In this document: one piece after another, positions 7,719 through 15,258 of the stretch
Layout of the letters: every line of letters starts with the position of its first letter
Numbering within the stretch: the stretch's first letter is position 1
Source: a bacterium Ga0077546
GTDB taxonomy: Bacteria > Cyanobacteriota > Vampirovibrionia > Obscuribacterales > Obscuribacteraceae
Assembly (NCBI GenBank): GCA_001464165.1
Contig: LNEX01000103.1
Coordinates: 1 to 15,504, forward strand
Direction: 5' to 3'
Length of the DNA: 15,504 nucleotides
The notes under the pieces: model-generated
Told to the model about the DNA's origin: nothing
Database searches by the model: none
Seen by the model: only the letters and a program-made list of their open reading frames with translations
Program-made: the position numbers and the translations under genes

Positions 7719-8069
7719 TTACCGCAGAGTAATACCTATCACATCAAGTTCTTCCCCTGATATTAGCTGACCAACGCCATTGCCGCACCGAGGACAGCGA
7801 AATGAAGTGGCCATATCAGGGTTGTAAGTATCGGAACAACCTCTACACGTCGCCCGAGCAGTAACTACTTCAGCCTCTAGTTTGCAATTGGAACAACCGG
7901 CGTACATTGGCCGAATATTGTCAAAAGCAAATTTAAGGGAATCAATGTCAATATTGCGAAACTGACCGATGATCACATGAATTGCAGTTACAGTATCGGT
8001 GTGAGCAGTACTAGCCAACTTCTTACTGGCGATATTGAGGATGGACTGAGCTACCGACGCCTCATGCAT
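7719..8069 (-). CDS. hypA: Hydrogenase nickel metallochaperone HypA
   Basis: The 116-residue protein is full length for HypA. It begins MHE, whose His2 helps bind nickel, and carries the structural zinc site as two CxxC pairs, CRGC (75-78) and CPRC (92-95). It delivers Ni2+ together with HypB. The ATG at 8069 overlaps the end of the upstream protease gene by 8 bases (ATGCATGA), so translation is probably coupled. The ending ELDVIGITLR is like the EL-I-x-I-E ending of typical HypA proteins. Confidence 0.97.
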   Translation of the reverse strand: MHEASVAQSILNIASKKLASTAHTDTVTAIHVIIGQFRNIDIDSLKFAFDNIRPMYAGCSNCKLEAEVVTARATCRGCSDTYNPDMATSFRCPRCGNGVGQLISGEELDVIGITLR

Positions 8070-8588
8070 CTTTTGTCACGTCCAATGTAGAAACAACCAA
8101 GCGGGTCAGGCTACTAGCTATCGAGGGCAAGCACTTTTCTAGGGCCGGTGACAGTTGAGCGGCCCAGTCTACATCACTCACCTCAACGCCAAACAATATA
8201 ATTTGTTTGGGCAAGCTAATTCGACCATTGGTCAGAATCAACTCATCGACCAAAGAAAGACCATGACTAGAAGGACATTTTAAAGGAGCAGCCCAGCAGC
8301 CACTAGCCATAACACTCAAATCAGTAATAGAAATGTTACCGGCGACAGTACCGCTCTTAGTAGCGTCGACAATTACAGCAGAGTGATGACCAGCTAGACA
8401 GTCACCTAGCAAGTTAGTGAAAGTACCAAGGTCAAAACGACAAACCCGCCCCAGAAGAGCAGGGTCTAGGGCATCGCAGACCCTTTGAGCGATACCATCA
8501 TCACCTCTAAGTGAATTACCAATAGTTACGAGCGCCAGACCACCGGACTGGCCCTTGCCAGAATGGCGACAAACTCCCTACTATTCAT
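8062..8588 (-). CDS. [NiFe] hydrogenase maturation protease (HyaD/HycI family), frame broken near its start
   Basis: This endopeptidase trims the C-terminus of the large subunit after nickel insertion. The main frame (about 8577 down to 8062) reads LVTIGNSLRGDDGIA, VDATKSG and SSHGLSL, giving the expected metal ligands: the second Asp of RGDDG, the Asp of VDAT, and the His of SSHG. No ATG, GTG or TTG precedes the catalytic motif in this frame before the TAG at 8580-8578. A proper start exists one frame over: ATG 8588-8586, with GAGAG upstream and overlapping the stop of the preceding gene; it reads MNSREFVAILARASP and then runs out of register. Adding one G at the GGG near 8555 would join both halves (ILARGQSGGLALVTIGN). 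So the gene is either frameshifted here or the sequence has a homopolymer error; a CTG start before ALVTIGN is a third option. About 175 residues if joined, normal size. Confidence 0.8.
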
Positions 8589-8965
8589 AAACAAACTCTC
8601 TCACTCGTAAGCAATCGTGGCATAAAAATACAGATGGCGAATCATCCCTTGGGATAATCTTAGGGTTAAGCCCTTCAACCAGCCAACGGGCAAAGAATCA
8701 GACTGCCATTATGAATACAAAAAACCTGTGCCAAAATTTCTTGACCCGATTCGATGCGCGCTTCACTTACTAAATAGGAAGGCAAATCGACGTCATCTAC
8801 TTTGACTAAATATCCACCAGGAACACTCTCAAGAATGCGACAGGCAATTTCTTGATTGACCCGGAAGCACTTCCGTTTAGCGCCATGTCCGAGGATTTAA
8901 CTGACATTCTTTAGCTTTGACGCTGGCATGACACTAGGTTCCCAATAGATGGTCTTACCAATCAG
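8581..8965 (-). pseudogene. Unrecognised hydrogenase-operon gene with internal stop and frameshift
   Basis: I do not recognise this protein. Coding sense is clear in three pieces. From a CTG at 8965, seven bases after a strong GGAGGG, the frame reads LIGKTIYWEPSVMPASKLKN to a TAA at 8899-8897. The same frame continues ILGHGAKRKCFRVNQEIAC, then GGYLVKVDDVDLPSYLV and GQEILAQVFCIHNGSLIL, to a TGA at 8677-8675. One frame over, 8697-8581 reads FARWLVEGLNPKIIPRDD and VFLCHDCLRVREFVYE, ending in a TAG that overlaps the ATG of the protease gene. That operon-style overlap argues for a genuine gene of about 125-130 residues. The middle part is rich in beta-prone segments; the end has a single CxxC. It is either decaying or carries sequence errors. 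Confidence 0.5.
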
Positions 8966-8987
8966 TGTTATACCCTCCAAAACTCAA

Positions 8988-9140
8988 TCAGTGGCCCTGT
9001 TGTAATTGCAGGCCAGTCTTCAGATCATGCGAAGCCGATTGCCGGGCAGCAAAGAACAAACAGACCACCGAGGCAATAACGGCAATTGCAATCAAAATAA
9101 TTAGCGGCATCACTTGGCGAACCTGGCTAACTCTTTGCAT
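8988..9140 (-). CDS. Small single-pass membrane protein, first gene of the hydrogenase operon
   Basis: A 50-residue open reading frame with ATG at 9140 and a well-placed GAGG five bases upstream. The N-terminus is short and basic (MQRVSQVRQ), followed by one strongly hydrophobic segment at about residues 11-32 (MPLIILIAIAVIASVVCLFF), then a polar tail to residue 50. Positive charges before the helix and few after suggest an N-in orientation with the tail outside. Its stop lies 22 bases before the CTG and just ahead of the GGAGGG of the next damaged gene, and it is the first gene after the divergent region shared with ftsH. No homologue is recognised; it could be a small anchor or regulator, but that is speculation. 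Confidence 0.55.
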   Translation of the reverse strand: MQRVSQVRQVMPLIILIAIAVIASVVCLFFAARQSASHDLKTGLQLQQGH

Positions 9141-9218
9141 AAGAACCTCAACTAGATTAAGGACTGTCCATCACCCTAAACTTAAATAAATTGACCAGAG
9201 AAAACATCAATCAAAAGA
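9141..9218. promoter_or_regulatory. Divergent intergenic region between the hydrogenase operon and ftsH
   Basis: This 78-base AT-rich gap lies between two head-to-head genes and should hold promoters for both. On the - strand a weak candidate is TTGATG (-35), a 16-base spacer and TATTTA (-10), placed before the small membrane gene. On the + strand I see no convincing -35/-10 pair for ftsH. No clear operator repeat is visible. Confidence 0.35.
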
Positions 9219-11159
9219 GTGATGCATGAAGAGAAAAATAATACACTGGGCACAATTACTGGCAGCAACCTAAAAATAGGTCGAAGAGTGCAAAAAAACG
9301 ACAAGAAGACAACTCCGCCCTATGAGAACCTCCTACGCCTTGGCCTGATCGCCTTTTGGCTCAATCTAATTTTCACAGGGCTATTTGGCTTTCCCCAAGT
9401 TGAAAAAATTCCCTATAGTCGCTTTCTTAAGGAACTGGATAACAATAAGCTCTCAGAGATCTATGTATCACCTGAAGAGATCAAAGGCACGTTAATAACC
9501 GCAGACAAGAAAACCAAGTCGTTCCGCACAGTACGAATTGAAGATCCGCAACTAGCCACTCGTCTAGCCCAGCACACCGAAGTTTTTCAAGGCGTACCAG
9601 AAGATTTGGTCTGGAAATCACTAGCCTCTTGGTGCATTCCAATCATCATCCTATTTGGAATAAGCTCACTGATTGCCCAAAAAATTGCAAACAGTGATTC
9701 AAATATTCCCGGTTTCGGGACAGGAGCAATTGTCAAAAGTGGTGCCAAGACCTATATGGAGAGCGATGTCAAAACAACATTTAAAGACGTAGCTGGAGTC
9801 GACGAAGCAAAAGAAGATCTGCAGGAAGTTATTGGCTTTCTCAAAGAGCCAGCGCGATATAATCGCCTAGGAGGCCATTTACCAAAGGGAATATTACTAG
9901 TCGGCCCACCAGGTACAGGCAAAACTTTGCTAGCCCGAGCAGTGGCTGGTGAAGCCGCAGTGCCATTCTTCTCAATTAGTGGTTCTGAGTTTGTGGAAAT
10001 GTTTGTTGGGGTTGGAGCCGCTCGTGTGAGGGATCTCTTTAAACAAGCGCAAGAAAAAGCACCGTGCATTATTTTCATAGATGAGTTAGATGCCTTAGGC
10101 CGCTCAAGGGGCCTCAACGCAATGGGTGGCCACGACGAAAAAGAGCAAACACTCAATCAGCTACTGGTAGAGATGGATGGCTTTGATCCAAGGCAAGGTG
10201 TCATCCTGCTGGCAGCTACCAATAGACCCGAAATTCTCGATCAGGCGCTCCTAAGAGCAGGCAGATTCGACCGTCATATCGTCGTTGATCGCCCTGATAA
10301 AATCGGCCGAGAGCAAATTCTCACAGTACACCTACGCAAAGTAACTTGCACCCCGGCGGATGTTGTTGAAGCTATGGCAGCTGCCACAACAGGCTTTACT
10401 GGTGCCGACCTAGCAAACCTAGTTAATGAAGCAGTACTAGGTGCCACCAAGCGCAATGCCATGACTGTTGAACTGTCCGACTTCAACACGGCTCTTGAAC
10501 GCATTGTTGCCGGTCCTGAAAAGAAGAACAGACTATTAGCAACCAAAGATCGCCAAATAGTTGCCTATCACGAAATTGGTCATGCACTAGTTGCAACCGC
10601 CCTACCTGGTAGCGATCCAATTCAGAAAGTATCGATTATCCCCCGTGGCGTCGCTGCCCTTGGGTATACTATGCAACGGCCTAACGAAGACCGTTTTCTC
10701 ATGTCGAGAAGTGAGTTAGAAAATAGACTAGCAGTACTGTTAGGAGGCAGAGCCGCAGAAATGCTCACCTTTGAAGACATTTCTACAGGAGCTGCCGACG
10801 ACCTATCTAAAGCAACAGAGATAGCCCGCAGTATGGTGACACGCTATGGCATGAACAAGTCACTAGGCCCGGTAACATACGAAGGGGAAACGCAGGCTTT
10901 TCTCAATGGCTATAAGCCCACAGACATGGAAGGGCGAAAATTCAGCGAAGAAACAGCACGCGAAATTGACTGTGCCATAAGAGAATTAGTTAACGCAGCC
11001 TTGCAGAAAGCGCTCAGCATCCTGGCTGAACGCAAAACCAATCTCGAAGCCGCAGCCAAGCTGCTCCTGAGCAAAGAGAGCCTGAGCCAACAAGAACTTA
11101 TGGAAGTGGCGATGCTGCCCAGCGAAAGTGGCAATGCCCTCCCGAATGAAAAAGATTAA
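9219..11159 (+). CDS. ftsH: ATP-dependent zinc metalloprotease FtsH
   Basis: FtsH is a membrane-anchored AAA+ protease that unfolds and degrades damaged membrane proteins and short-lived regulators. The 646-residue protein shows a cytoplasmic N-terminal tail, transmembrane segments at about 41-57 and 137-155 around an external domain, then the AAA+ module: Walker A GPPGTGKT (229-236), Walker B IIFIDEL (284-290), and the second region of homology from TNRPEILD to AGRFDR (334-352). The protease domain has HEIGH at 451-455, a conservative variant of HEAGH, and Asp528 in [10 protein letters not shown] as the likely third zinc ligand. The start is GTG at 9219 directly followed by ATG at 9222; either may be used. 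N-terminal residues 1-38 form a polar extension somewhat longer than usual. It is divergent from the hydrogenase operon. Confidence 0.97.
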   Translation: MMHEEKNNTLGTITGSNLKIGRRVQKNDKKTTPPYENLLRLGLIAFWLNLIFTGLFGFPQVEKIPYSRFLKELDNNKLSEIYVSPEEIKGTLITADKKTKSFRTVRIEDPQLATRLAQHTEVFQGVPEDLVWKSLASWCIPIIILFGISSLIAQKIANSDSNIPGFGTGAIVKSGAKTYMESDVKTTFKDVAGVDEAKEDLQEVIGFLKEPARYNRLGGHLPKGILLVGPPGTGKTLLARAVAGEAAVPFFSISGSEFVEMFVGVGAARVRDLFKQAQEKAPCIIFIDELDALGRSRGLNAMGGHDEKEQTLNQLLVEMDGFDPRQGVILLAATNRPEILDQALLRAGRFDRHIVVDRPDKIGREQILTVHLRKVTCTPADVVEAMAAATTGFTGADLANLVNEAVLGATKRNAMTVELSDFNTALERIVAGPEKKNRLLATKDRQIVAYHEIGHALVATALPGSDPIQKVSIIPRGVAALGYTMQRPNEDRFLMSRSELENRLAVLLGGRAAEMLTFEDISTGAADDLSKATEIARSMVTRYGMNKSLGPVTYEGETQAFLNGYKPTDMEGRKFSEETAREIDCAIRELVNAALQKALSILAERKTNLEAAAKLLLSKESLSQQELMEVAMLPSESGNALPNEKD

Positions 11160-11316
11160 CAATAGGCGAAAGGCCTACTATCATTGCCTCTACGGCATAG
11201 GTCAACTTAGTTGTGACCAAAACGACAAATACTCCCGCGAATAATGGATCTTTTCTGAAAAATGGCAGTCACTTAAGTAAAGAATATTAGGAAAGTCTCA
11301 AAAGCAACAGCTAGGT

Positions 11317-12534
11317 GTGCCGGTGGCCAAGCCTATAGCAAGCAATAAAATTCTGCTCTGTGTCTCAAACACTGGTGGTGGCCACCGCAGTGCCGCTACA
11401 GCAATCGAAAATGCTATCAACGAGATACTACGTAAAAAATCAGAAAGTGCAGGAGAGACCTATGAGGTTGTTATCGTCGACGTGGTTGAAAACAGCCATC
11501 CTCTCCACCAAGTATTCGTCGGCATCTACAATGTTCTCCTGCGCTACCAGCAAGGCTGGATGAAGTACTACTACAGCATGATAGAAAGCCTAAAGCCAGA
11601 CAACTCAGCCTTCGGCTATTGGCTCGCCTCTGGATACTTGCAGCAGCTTTTGAATAAAATCAAACCTGTGGTGGTGGTATCAATCCACCCTATGGCCAAT
11701 CACTATTTAGCCAAAGCACTAGCAGAGGCTAATCTCCCCAACCAGCCGCTGTTAATTCTAGACGTAATTGATCCAAACGGCCAACTGTGGAACGGCTGGG
11801 CCTGCCTTGAGGCCAGCACCATTATCGTAGCGAACGAACTAGCTCAAAAGCGCTTGCTGTCACTCGGTATAGACAGAGCCAAAATAGTCATCATTGGCAT
11901 GCCAGTTGATCCTATCTTCTTGCGACCAGCAGAAACTAGTCGGGAAAAATTCCTCACCGACCTGGGATTAGCACCAGATAAGGTGACTATCTGCTTAACA
12001 GCAGGCTGGGCTGGTGGTGGCAATTTTATCAAAATCTATAGTGCACTAAAATCTGTACGTAAACCAGTTCAAATGCTAGTTATTTGCGGAAACAATGAAA
12101 AACTATTCCAGAAAATCGAACAAATCTCGTTAGAAATGCCCTTTAAAACTGTAGTAAAAAGAGAGCTGCCATCGTTATCTGATGCCATGAGTGCATGCGA
12201 TCTACTAGTAACCAAAGCCGGTGGACTTACCACTTTCGAAGCGATCGCTCGTCATCTTCCCATGGCAATTGATATGCTCACCGAACCAATGCCGCAAGAG
12301 AGCGGCACAGCAGAGATATTGATTGACGCAGGTCTAGCGCAACCAATTAACAGTCCATCAGACTTAGTGTCCATGGTCGAAGCTCTTAAGCATGTTGAAG
12401 ATCGAGAAAGCATTGCTCTACCCAAGACAAACAATCTGGATTGCACCCATGCAGTCTACGAGATTGCAAAAATAATTCTTGCCAATTGCCGGGTCGAATC
12501 TAAACATGAAATCGCTCTTTCTGCAGATAAGTAG
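11317..12534 (+). CDS. MGDG synthase / processive diacylglycerol glycosyltransferase family protein (GT28)
   Basis: A 405-residue GT-B glycosyltransferase. The N-terminal half begins KILLCVSNTGGGHRSAA (GGGH at 20-23), the signature of the MGDG-synthase N-terminal domain, which receives the lipid acceptor. The C-terminal half has TAGWAGGGN and VTKAGGLTTFEAIARHLP followed by a PQESGTAEIL segment, the nucleotide-sugar site of the GT28 domain. Relatives transfer galactose or glucose from UDP-sugar to diacylglycerol at the inner membrane, or GlcNAc in the MurG branch; the exact sugar and acceptor cannot be read from sequence. No transmembrane helix is evident, as expected for a peripheral membrane enzyme. 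The start is GTG at 11317, with a GTG at 11323 as alternative. It lies 157 bases after ftsH on the same strand. Confidence 0.88.
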   Translation: MPVAKPIASNKILLCVSNTGGGHRSAATAIENAINEILRKKSESAGETYEVVIVDVVENSHPLHQVFVGIYNVLLRYQQGWMKYYYSMIESLKPDNSAFGYWLASGYLQQLLNKIKPVVVVSIHPMANHYLAKALAEANLPNQPLLILDVIDPNGQLWNGWACLEASTIIVANELAQKRLLSLGIDRAKIVIIGMPVDPIFLRPAETSREKFLTDLGLAPDKVTICLTAGWAGGGNFIKIYSALKSVRKPVQMLVICGNNEKLFQKIEQISLEMPFKTVVKRELPSLSDAMSACDLLVTKAGGLTTFEAIARHLPMAIDMLTEPMPQESGTAEILIDAGLAQPINSPSDLVSMVEALKHVEDRESIALPKTNNLDCTHAVYEIAKIILANCRVESKHEIALSADK

Positions 12535-12697
12535 CCTCAAAAAATCCTATCATCTGCGGCCGCCACGAATCCAACCACCACGGCAATAAAATAACTAGCT
12601 GTAGGCGATCTATGGCTACCTCGATAATATATGATTACTGACTTCTACAGCCCTAGTCTCGGGCAAAGCAGCTACCAAAGATTAGACACTGGAAAAT

Positions 12698-13549
12698 ATG
12701 AGCGCCCTAATTGACTGTTTAGTTATCGTTGGCGGAACTACAGCCCTCTCGCTAGTGGGTGTGTTTGTAGTAAGAAAACGAACCTCAAGAGAAGTGCTTG
12801 AGGCCTCCCATGAAGTGGGTGGCTATTTACTAGCCATTATCGGCACACTCTATGCGATTCTGGTCGGTCTCATCGTTGTCAATGCCGAGAGTAAAGTAGA
12901 CACGGCCAGCGATAAAGCAGTCGTTGAAGCTAATCGACTGACCAACATTTATCACGTGAGCCGCTGCTTCGAGCCAATGGCCAAACGCAAAATATGCGAA
13001 AGTCTCTATAACTATGCCACCATCGCAGTGAACCAAGATTGGGAAAAGGTAGAAAGCGGCGGGGAGAAAGAGGGCACTACTGTCCCTTACCGCCAACTCT
13101 GGAAAGACATTGTTGGCTACGCACCACGCAACGAAAATGAGCGTGAGTGCTACGCCGTATTGTTGCAAGATTTAGAAGAGCTTTCTGATGCCCGCAAATA
13201 CCGAATGGTAGCAGCAAAAAGTCAACTCTCGCCGATACTATGGGCGGTACTAATTGCTGGTGGAACGATGATAGTGCTCTTCACCTATTTTTTCTTTGTC
13301 GAAAATCTGATATCACAACTTTTAATGACGGGAAGTGTAGTCATCTTCCTTTCAATGAACGTCTACCTAATCTACGTTTGTCAAAACCCATATCGCCCAG
13401 AACTAGGTGCAAAAGAGGCAGGATTTGGATTTAGCTTTAACCCTAATTGGTTCAAAGATGAACAACCAGAAGCGACCACAGAACCTGAAGCAGGCCGAAA
13501 ACCAGACACGACAACCATTAGAGACGTTAAACAGGAACAAGCCAAGTGA
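12698..13549 (+). CDS. DUF4239 (bestrophin-like) integral membrane protein
   Basis: A 283-residue protein with four predicted membrane segments, about residues 5-25, 41-62, 180-201 and 207-228, and a soluble helical middle part. The pattern GGYLLAIIGTLYAILVGLIVV followed by a conserved VVEANRLTNIYHVSR helix, and the post-membrane CQNPYRPEL step, match DUF4239 proteins, which are remotely related to bestrophin channels. The biochemical function is unknown. The start is ATG at 12698 with TGGAAAAT just upstream. The C-terminal 40 residues are acidic and low in complexity. The stop TGA overlaps the GTG of the next gene (GTGA), so the two are translationally coupled. Confidence 0.85.
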   Translation: MSALIDCLVIVGGTTALSLVGVFVVRKRTSREVLEASHEVGGYLLAIIGTLYAILVGLIVVNAESKVDTASDKAVVEANRLTNIYHVSRCFEPMAKRKICESLYNYATIAVNQDWEKVESGGEKEGTTVPYRQLWKDIVGYAPRNENERECYAVLLQDLEELSDARKYRMVAAKSQLSPILWAVLIAGGTMIVLFTYFFFVENLISQLLMTGSVVIFLSMNVYLIYVCQNPYRPELGAKEAGFGFSFNPNWFKDEQPEATTEPEAGRKPDTTTIRDVKQEQAK

Positions 13550-14763
13550 AAAATTCCATAGCGTTAGCCTCGATTCTAGCTACGCTCTGCAGTCAGGGTG
13601 CCTTGTCACAACCACAGGGACAGCCCAATTACTATGAATACGGACAATCACCAAATAAATATCAATTTGGCCAACAAGTATACAGACAAAGCACACCACA
13701 GGGTGGTGACAATTTCGATCAACGCTTGGCAAATATTGACGCAATGATCAAAGAACGTATGGTTACTTGCAATGTTCCGGGTTATTCAATTGGAATTATC
13801 AAATCAGGCCAAGTAGTTTTTGAGAAATGTTACGGCTATGCTGATATTGAGCGACGCATACCAGTTACGACTGACACCATATTTGGTTTAGCATCAGTGA
13901 CCAAAACATTTACCGGTATCACTCTGCTGTCGCTTGTCGACAAAGGCCTCGTGGGCCTTGACGACCCTCTAGAGAAATATGTTGACGGACTGACAAAACC
14001 ATACAAAAGGCTCACGGTACGCCAGCTCTCATCTATGGCTGCTGGCGTGGCAGAGAAAGTAAATCCAGAAGTTGAGTGGAAAGATCAATTGGACATTCTC
14101 GTTCATACTCCGCTGGTTTCAGAACCCGGTTCACAATATCTATATTCCAACTTTAGTTTTCGCCTAATTGGTTCGGTGATCGCCAAGGCAGCAGGCAAAC
14201 GCTATTTAGAAATGGTCGGTGAGACCATTTTGGCACCACTACAGATGAGAAAAACATCTACAACGGTGCTACTTGCACCTACCGGTTTGGTGGCACAAGG
14301 CTATGCTCTGAACAAAGCCGGACGGCTCATGCCAGTTGAATACAAAAGCCCAGCGGTTTCATTCGCAGCTGGAATGTTGGCCAGCAACTGCAACGACATG
14401 CTCAAGTACGCACTCGGCTTAATGTCGAGACGTCTACTCTCCGAGCAAGGCTACAGAACTCTATGGTACGACCGTCCAGCATTGACTACTGGTCAACCGA
14501 ACCCTTGGGCTTTTGGTTGGAAAGCTGGACCAAATCCAAACCTGGGTGGGCAGCACCAAGTGTTCTGGGGTGGCGCAACACAAGGTGTAGGATCAATCAT
14601 CATCATTCTGCCAGAGAGCAATTGTGCAGTTGTTGCCCTAAGCAGTTTGCGCACAGCCGAAGTTCACGAAATTGGCAAAACCGCTATGCGCATGGCTTTC
14701 GGTGACCCGAAAGTGCCGTCGCAACAAGAAGCACCGATAGAAGAACCAGTCAGCAGTGAATAG
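13546..14763 (+). CDS. Exported beta-lactamase-family serine hydrolase
   Basis: A 405-residue protein of the class C beta-lactamase / penicillin-binding-protein-like fold. It has a signal peptide (KNSIALASILATL, likely cleavage after Ala-Leu-Ser21), a Q/Y/P-rich linker to about residue 55, and the catalytic SVTK motif (Ser117, Lys120) and YSN (200-202). WGGATQG (341-347) takes the place of the third KTG/HxG motif. Family members include D-aminopeptidases, esterases and cell-wall peptidases, and true resistance enzymes are a minority, so I would not infer drug resistance. The start is GTG at 13546, overlapping the stop of the DUF4239 gene, with AGGA upstream. The C-terminus ends in a short acidic tail. 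Substrate unknown. Confidence 0.92.
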   Translation: MKNSIALASILATLCSQGALSQPQGQPNYYEYGQSPNKYQFGQQVYRQSTPQGGDNFDQRLANIDAMIKERMVTCNVPGYSIGIIKSGQVVFEKCYGYADIERRIPVTTDTIFGLASVTKTFTGITLLSLVDKGLVGLDDPLEKYVDGLTKPYKRLTVRQLSSMAAGVAEKVNPEVEWKDQLDILVHTPLVSEPGSQYLYSNFSFRLIGSVIAKAAGKRYLEMVGETILAPLQMRKTSTTVLLAPTGLVAQGYALNKAGRLMPVEYKSPAVSFAAGMLASNCNDMLKYALGLMSRRLLSEQGYRTLWYDRPALTTGQPNPWAFGWKAGPNPNLGGQHQVFWGGATQGVGSIIIILPESNCAVVALSSLRTAEVHEIGKTAMRMAFGDPKVPSQQEAPIEEPVSSE

Positions 14764-14851
14764 TTCCTCCTAAAATCAAACAACAAACTGTAATTTTCTA
14801 TCGCAATGCATTCGAAGCAATTTGAGTTGTTGCGAATTGAGAAATTTTCTG

Positions 14852-14880
14852 TTTGCACTTTTTGCCACTCGTGCTATAGT
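14852..14880 (+). promoter_or_regulatory. Strong sigma70-type promoter of the tRNA operon
   Basis: TTTGCA (14852-14857), a 17-base spacer and TATAGT (14875-14880), preceded by TG one base upstream (TGC-TATAGT), make a -35 and extended -10 element. Transcription would begin near 14887 in the run after GTGAAAAAACG and lead into the structured leader and the tRNA genes. Confidence 0.7.
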
Positions 14881-14910
14881 GAAAAAACGTTCGCCACCAA
14901 AAGGTATTCA

Positions 14911-15015
14911 ATCGTGATCTGGTCTCTACAGCATCAAAGCCACAACGGAAGCCAATTTAATTGGCTCAATCCGCTGCGTCATGGCTTCGCTGTACAGAAT
15001 CAAAAGGATCACGAT
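14911..15015 (+). ncRNA. Predicted 105-nt structured RNA leader ahead of the tRNA genes
   Basis: Five complementary segments nest in order. ATCGTGATC (14911-14919) pairs with GATCACGAT (15007-15015). TACAGC (14927-14932) pairs with GCTGTA (14989-14994). AAGCCA (14937-14942) pairs with TGGCTT (14982-14987). CGGA (14946-14949) pairs with TCCG (14970-14973), and AGCCAA (14950-14955) with TTGGCT (14961-14966) around a TTTAA loop. No protein frame here looks real. It matches no RNA family I know: it lacks the SRP tip loop, and is too short for tmRNA or 6S RNA. It may be a stable RNA co-transcribed with the tRNAs or a processing or attenuation leader. Confidence 0.45.
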
Positions 15016-15068
15016 CATGTTATTTTACAAAACCCCAACCCGCCAAACCCGCGTATCTAATTGTCCTT

Positions 15069-15140
15069 CGGGGATTAGTTCACTGGCAGAACGTGGGCTT
15101 TGGGAGCTCAATGTACGAGGTTCGATTCCTCGATCTCCGA
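15069..15140 (+). tRNA. tRNA-Pro (anticodon TGG)
   Basis: A full 72-nt cloverleaf. The acceptor pair is CGGGGAT/ATCTCCG with one G-U, the D-stem GTTC/GAAC, the anticodon stem TGGGC/GCTCA around loop TTTGGGA (anticodon TGG), the T-arm CGAGG-TTCGATT-CCTCG, and A is the discriminator. CCA is not encoded, so it must be added after transcription. Confidence 0.95.
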
Positions 15141-15148
15141 TTGTTTAT

Positions 15149-15221
15149 TGTGCTATAGCTCAGTTGGCAGAGCGACCGCCTGTTAAGCGGTTGGTCCCTG
15201 GTTCGAGCCCAGGTAGCACAG
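15149..15221 (+). tRNA. tRNA-Asn (anticodon GTT)
   Basis: A 73-nt cloverleaf with perfect acceptor stem TGTGCTA/TAGCACA, D-arm GCTC-AGTTGGCA-GAGC, anticodon stem ACCGC/GCGGT around CTGTTAA (anticodon GTT), T-arm CCTGG-TTCGAGC-CCAGG and discriminator G. No encoded CCA. It starts 8 bases after tRNA-Pro. Confidence 0.97.
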
Positions 15222-15258
15222 AAAAATATTGCACTAAAAAAACTGGTGCGATAGAAGC

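Noticed and set aside
8581..8965. HypC as the identity of the damaged gene
   Set aside because: HypC begins with the conserved MCLxxP segment and is about 75-90 residues; none of the three pieces shows it.
8965..9189. 74-codon + strand frame opposite the start of the hydrogenase operon
   Set aside because: Its composition is not protein-like, and the - strand of the same DNA holds a better small gene with a ribosome-binding site.
9752..10156. 134-codon - strand frame inside ftsH
   Set aside because: It is antisense to the conserved AAA+ domain, Ser/Pro/Arg-rich and without a start signal; a shadow of ftsH.
11163..11177. Hairpin TAGGC-GAAAG-GCCTA after ftsH as a terminator
   Set aside because: The stem is only 5 bp and no T-run follows, so I cannot support termination here.
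12830..13168. 112-codon - strand frame inside the DUF4239 gene
   Set aside because: It lies opposite a clear membrane-protein gene with conserved pattern and has no operon context of its own.
13546..14763. Antibiotic-resistance beta-lactamase
   Set aside because: The SxxK and YxN motifs show only the fold; the Q/Y/P-rich linker and general esterase/peptidase-like sequence do not support a resistance enzyme.
14801..14835. Inverted repeat TCGCAA/TTGCGA after the serine hydrolase gene as a terminator
   Set aside because: Only 6 bp with a long loop and no T-run right after it; probably chance in AT-rich DNA.
14911..15015. 4.5S SRP RNA or a MITE as the identity of the structured element
   Set aside because: The GGAA-type SRP tip and its internal loop are absent, and there is no target-site duplication flanking the arms.
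14806..15060. Overlapping short + strand frames between the hydrolase gene and tRNA-Pro
   Set aside because: They cover the promoter and structured leader, have no ribosome-binding site and no protein-like composition.
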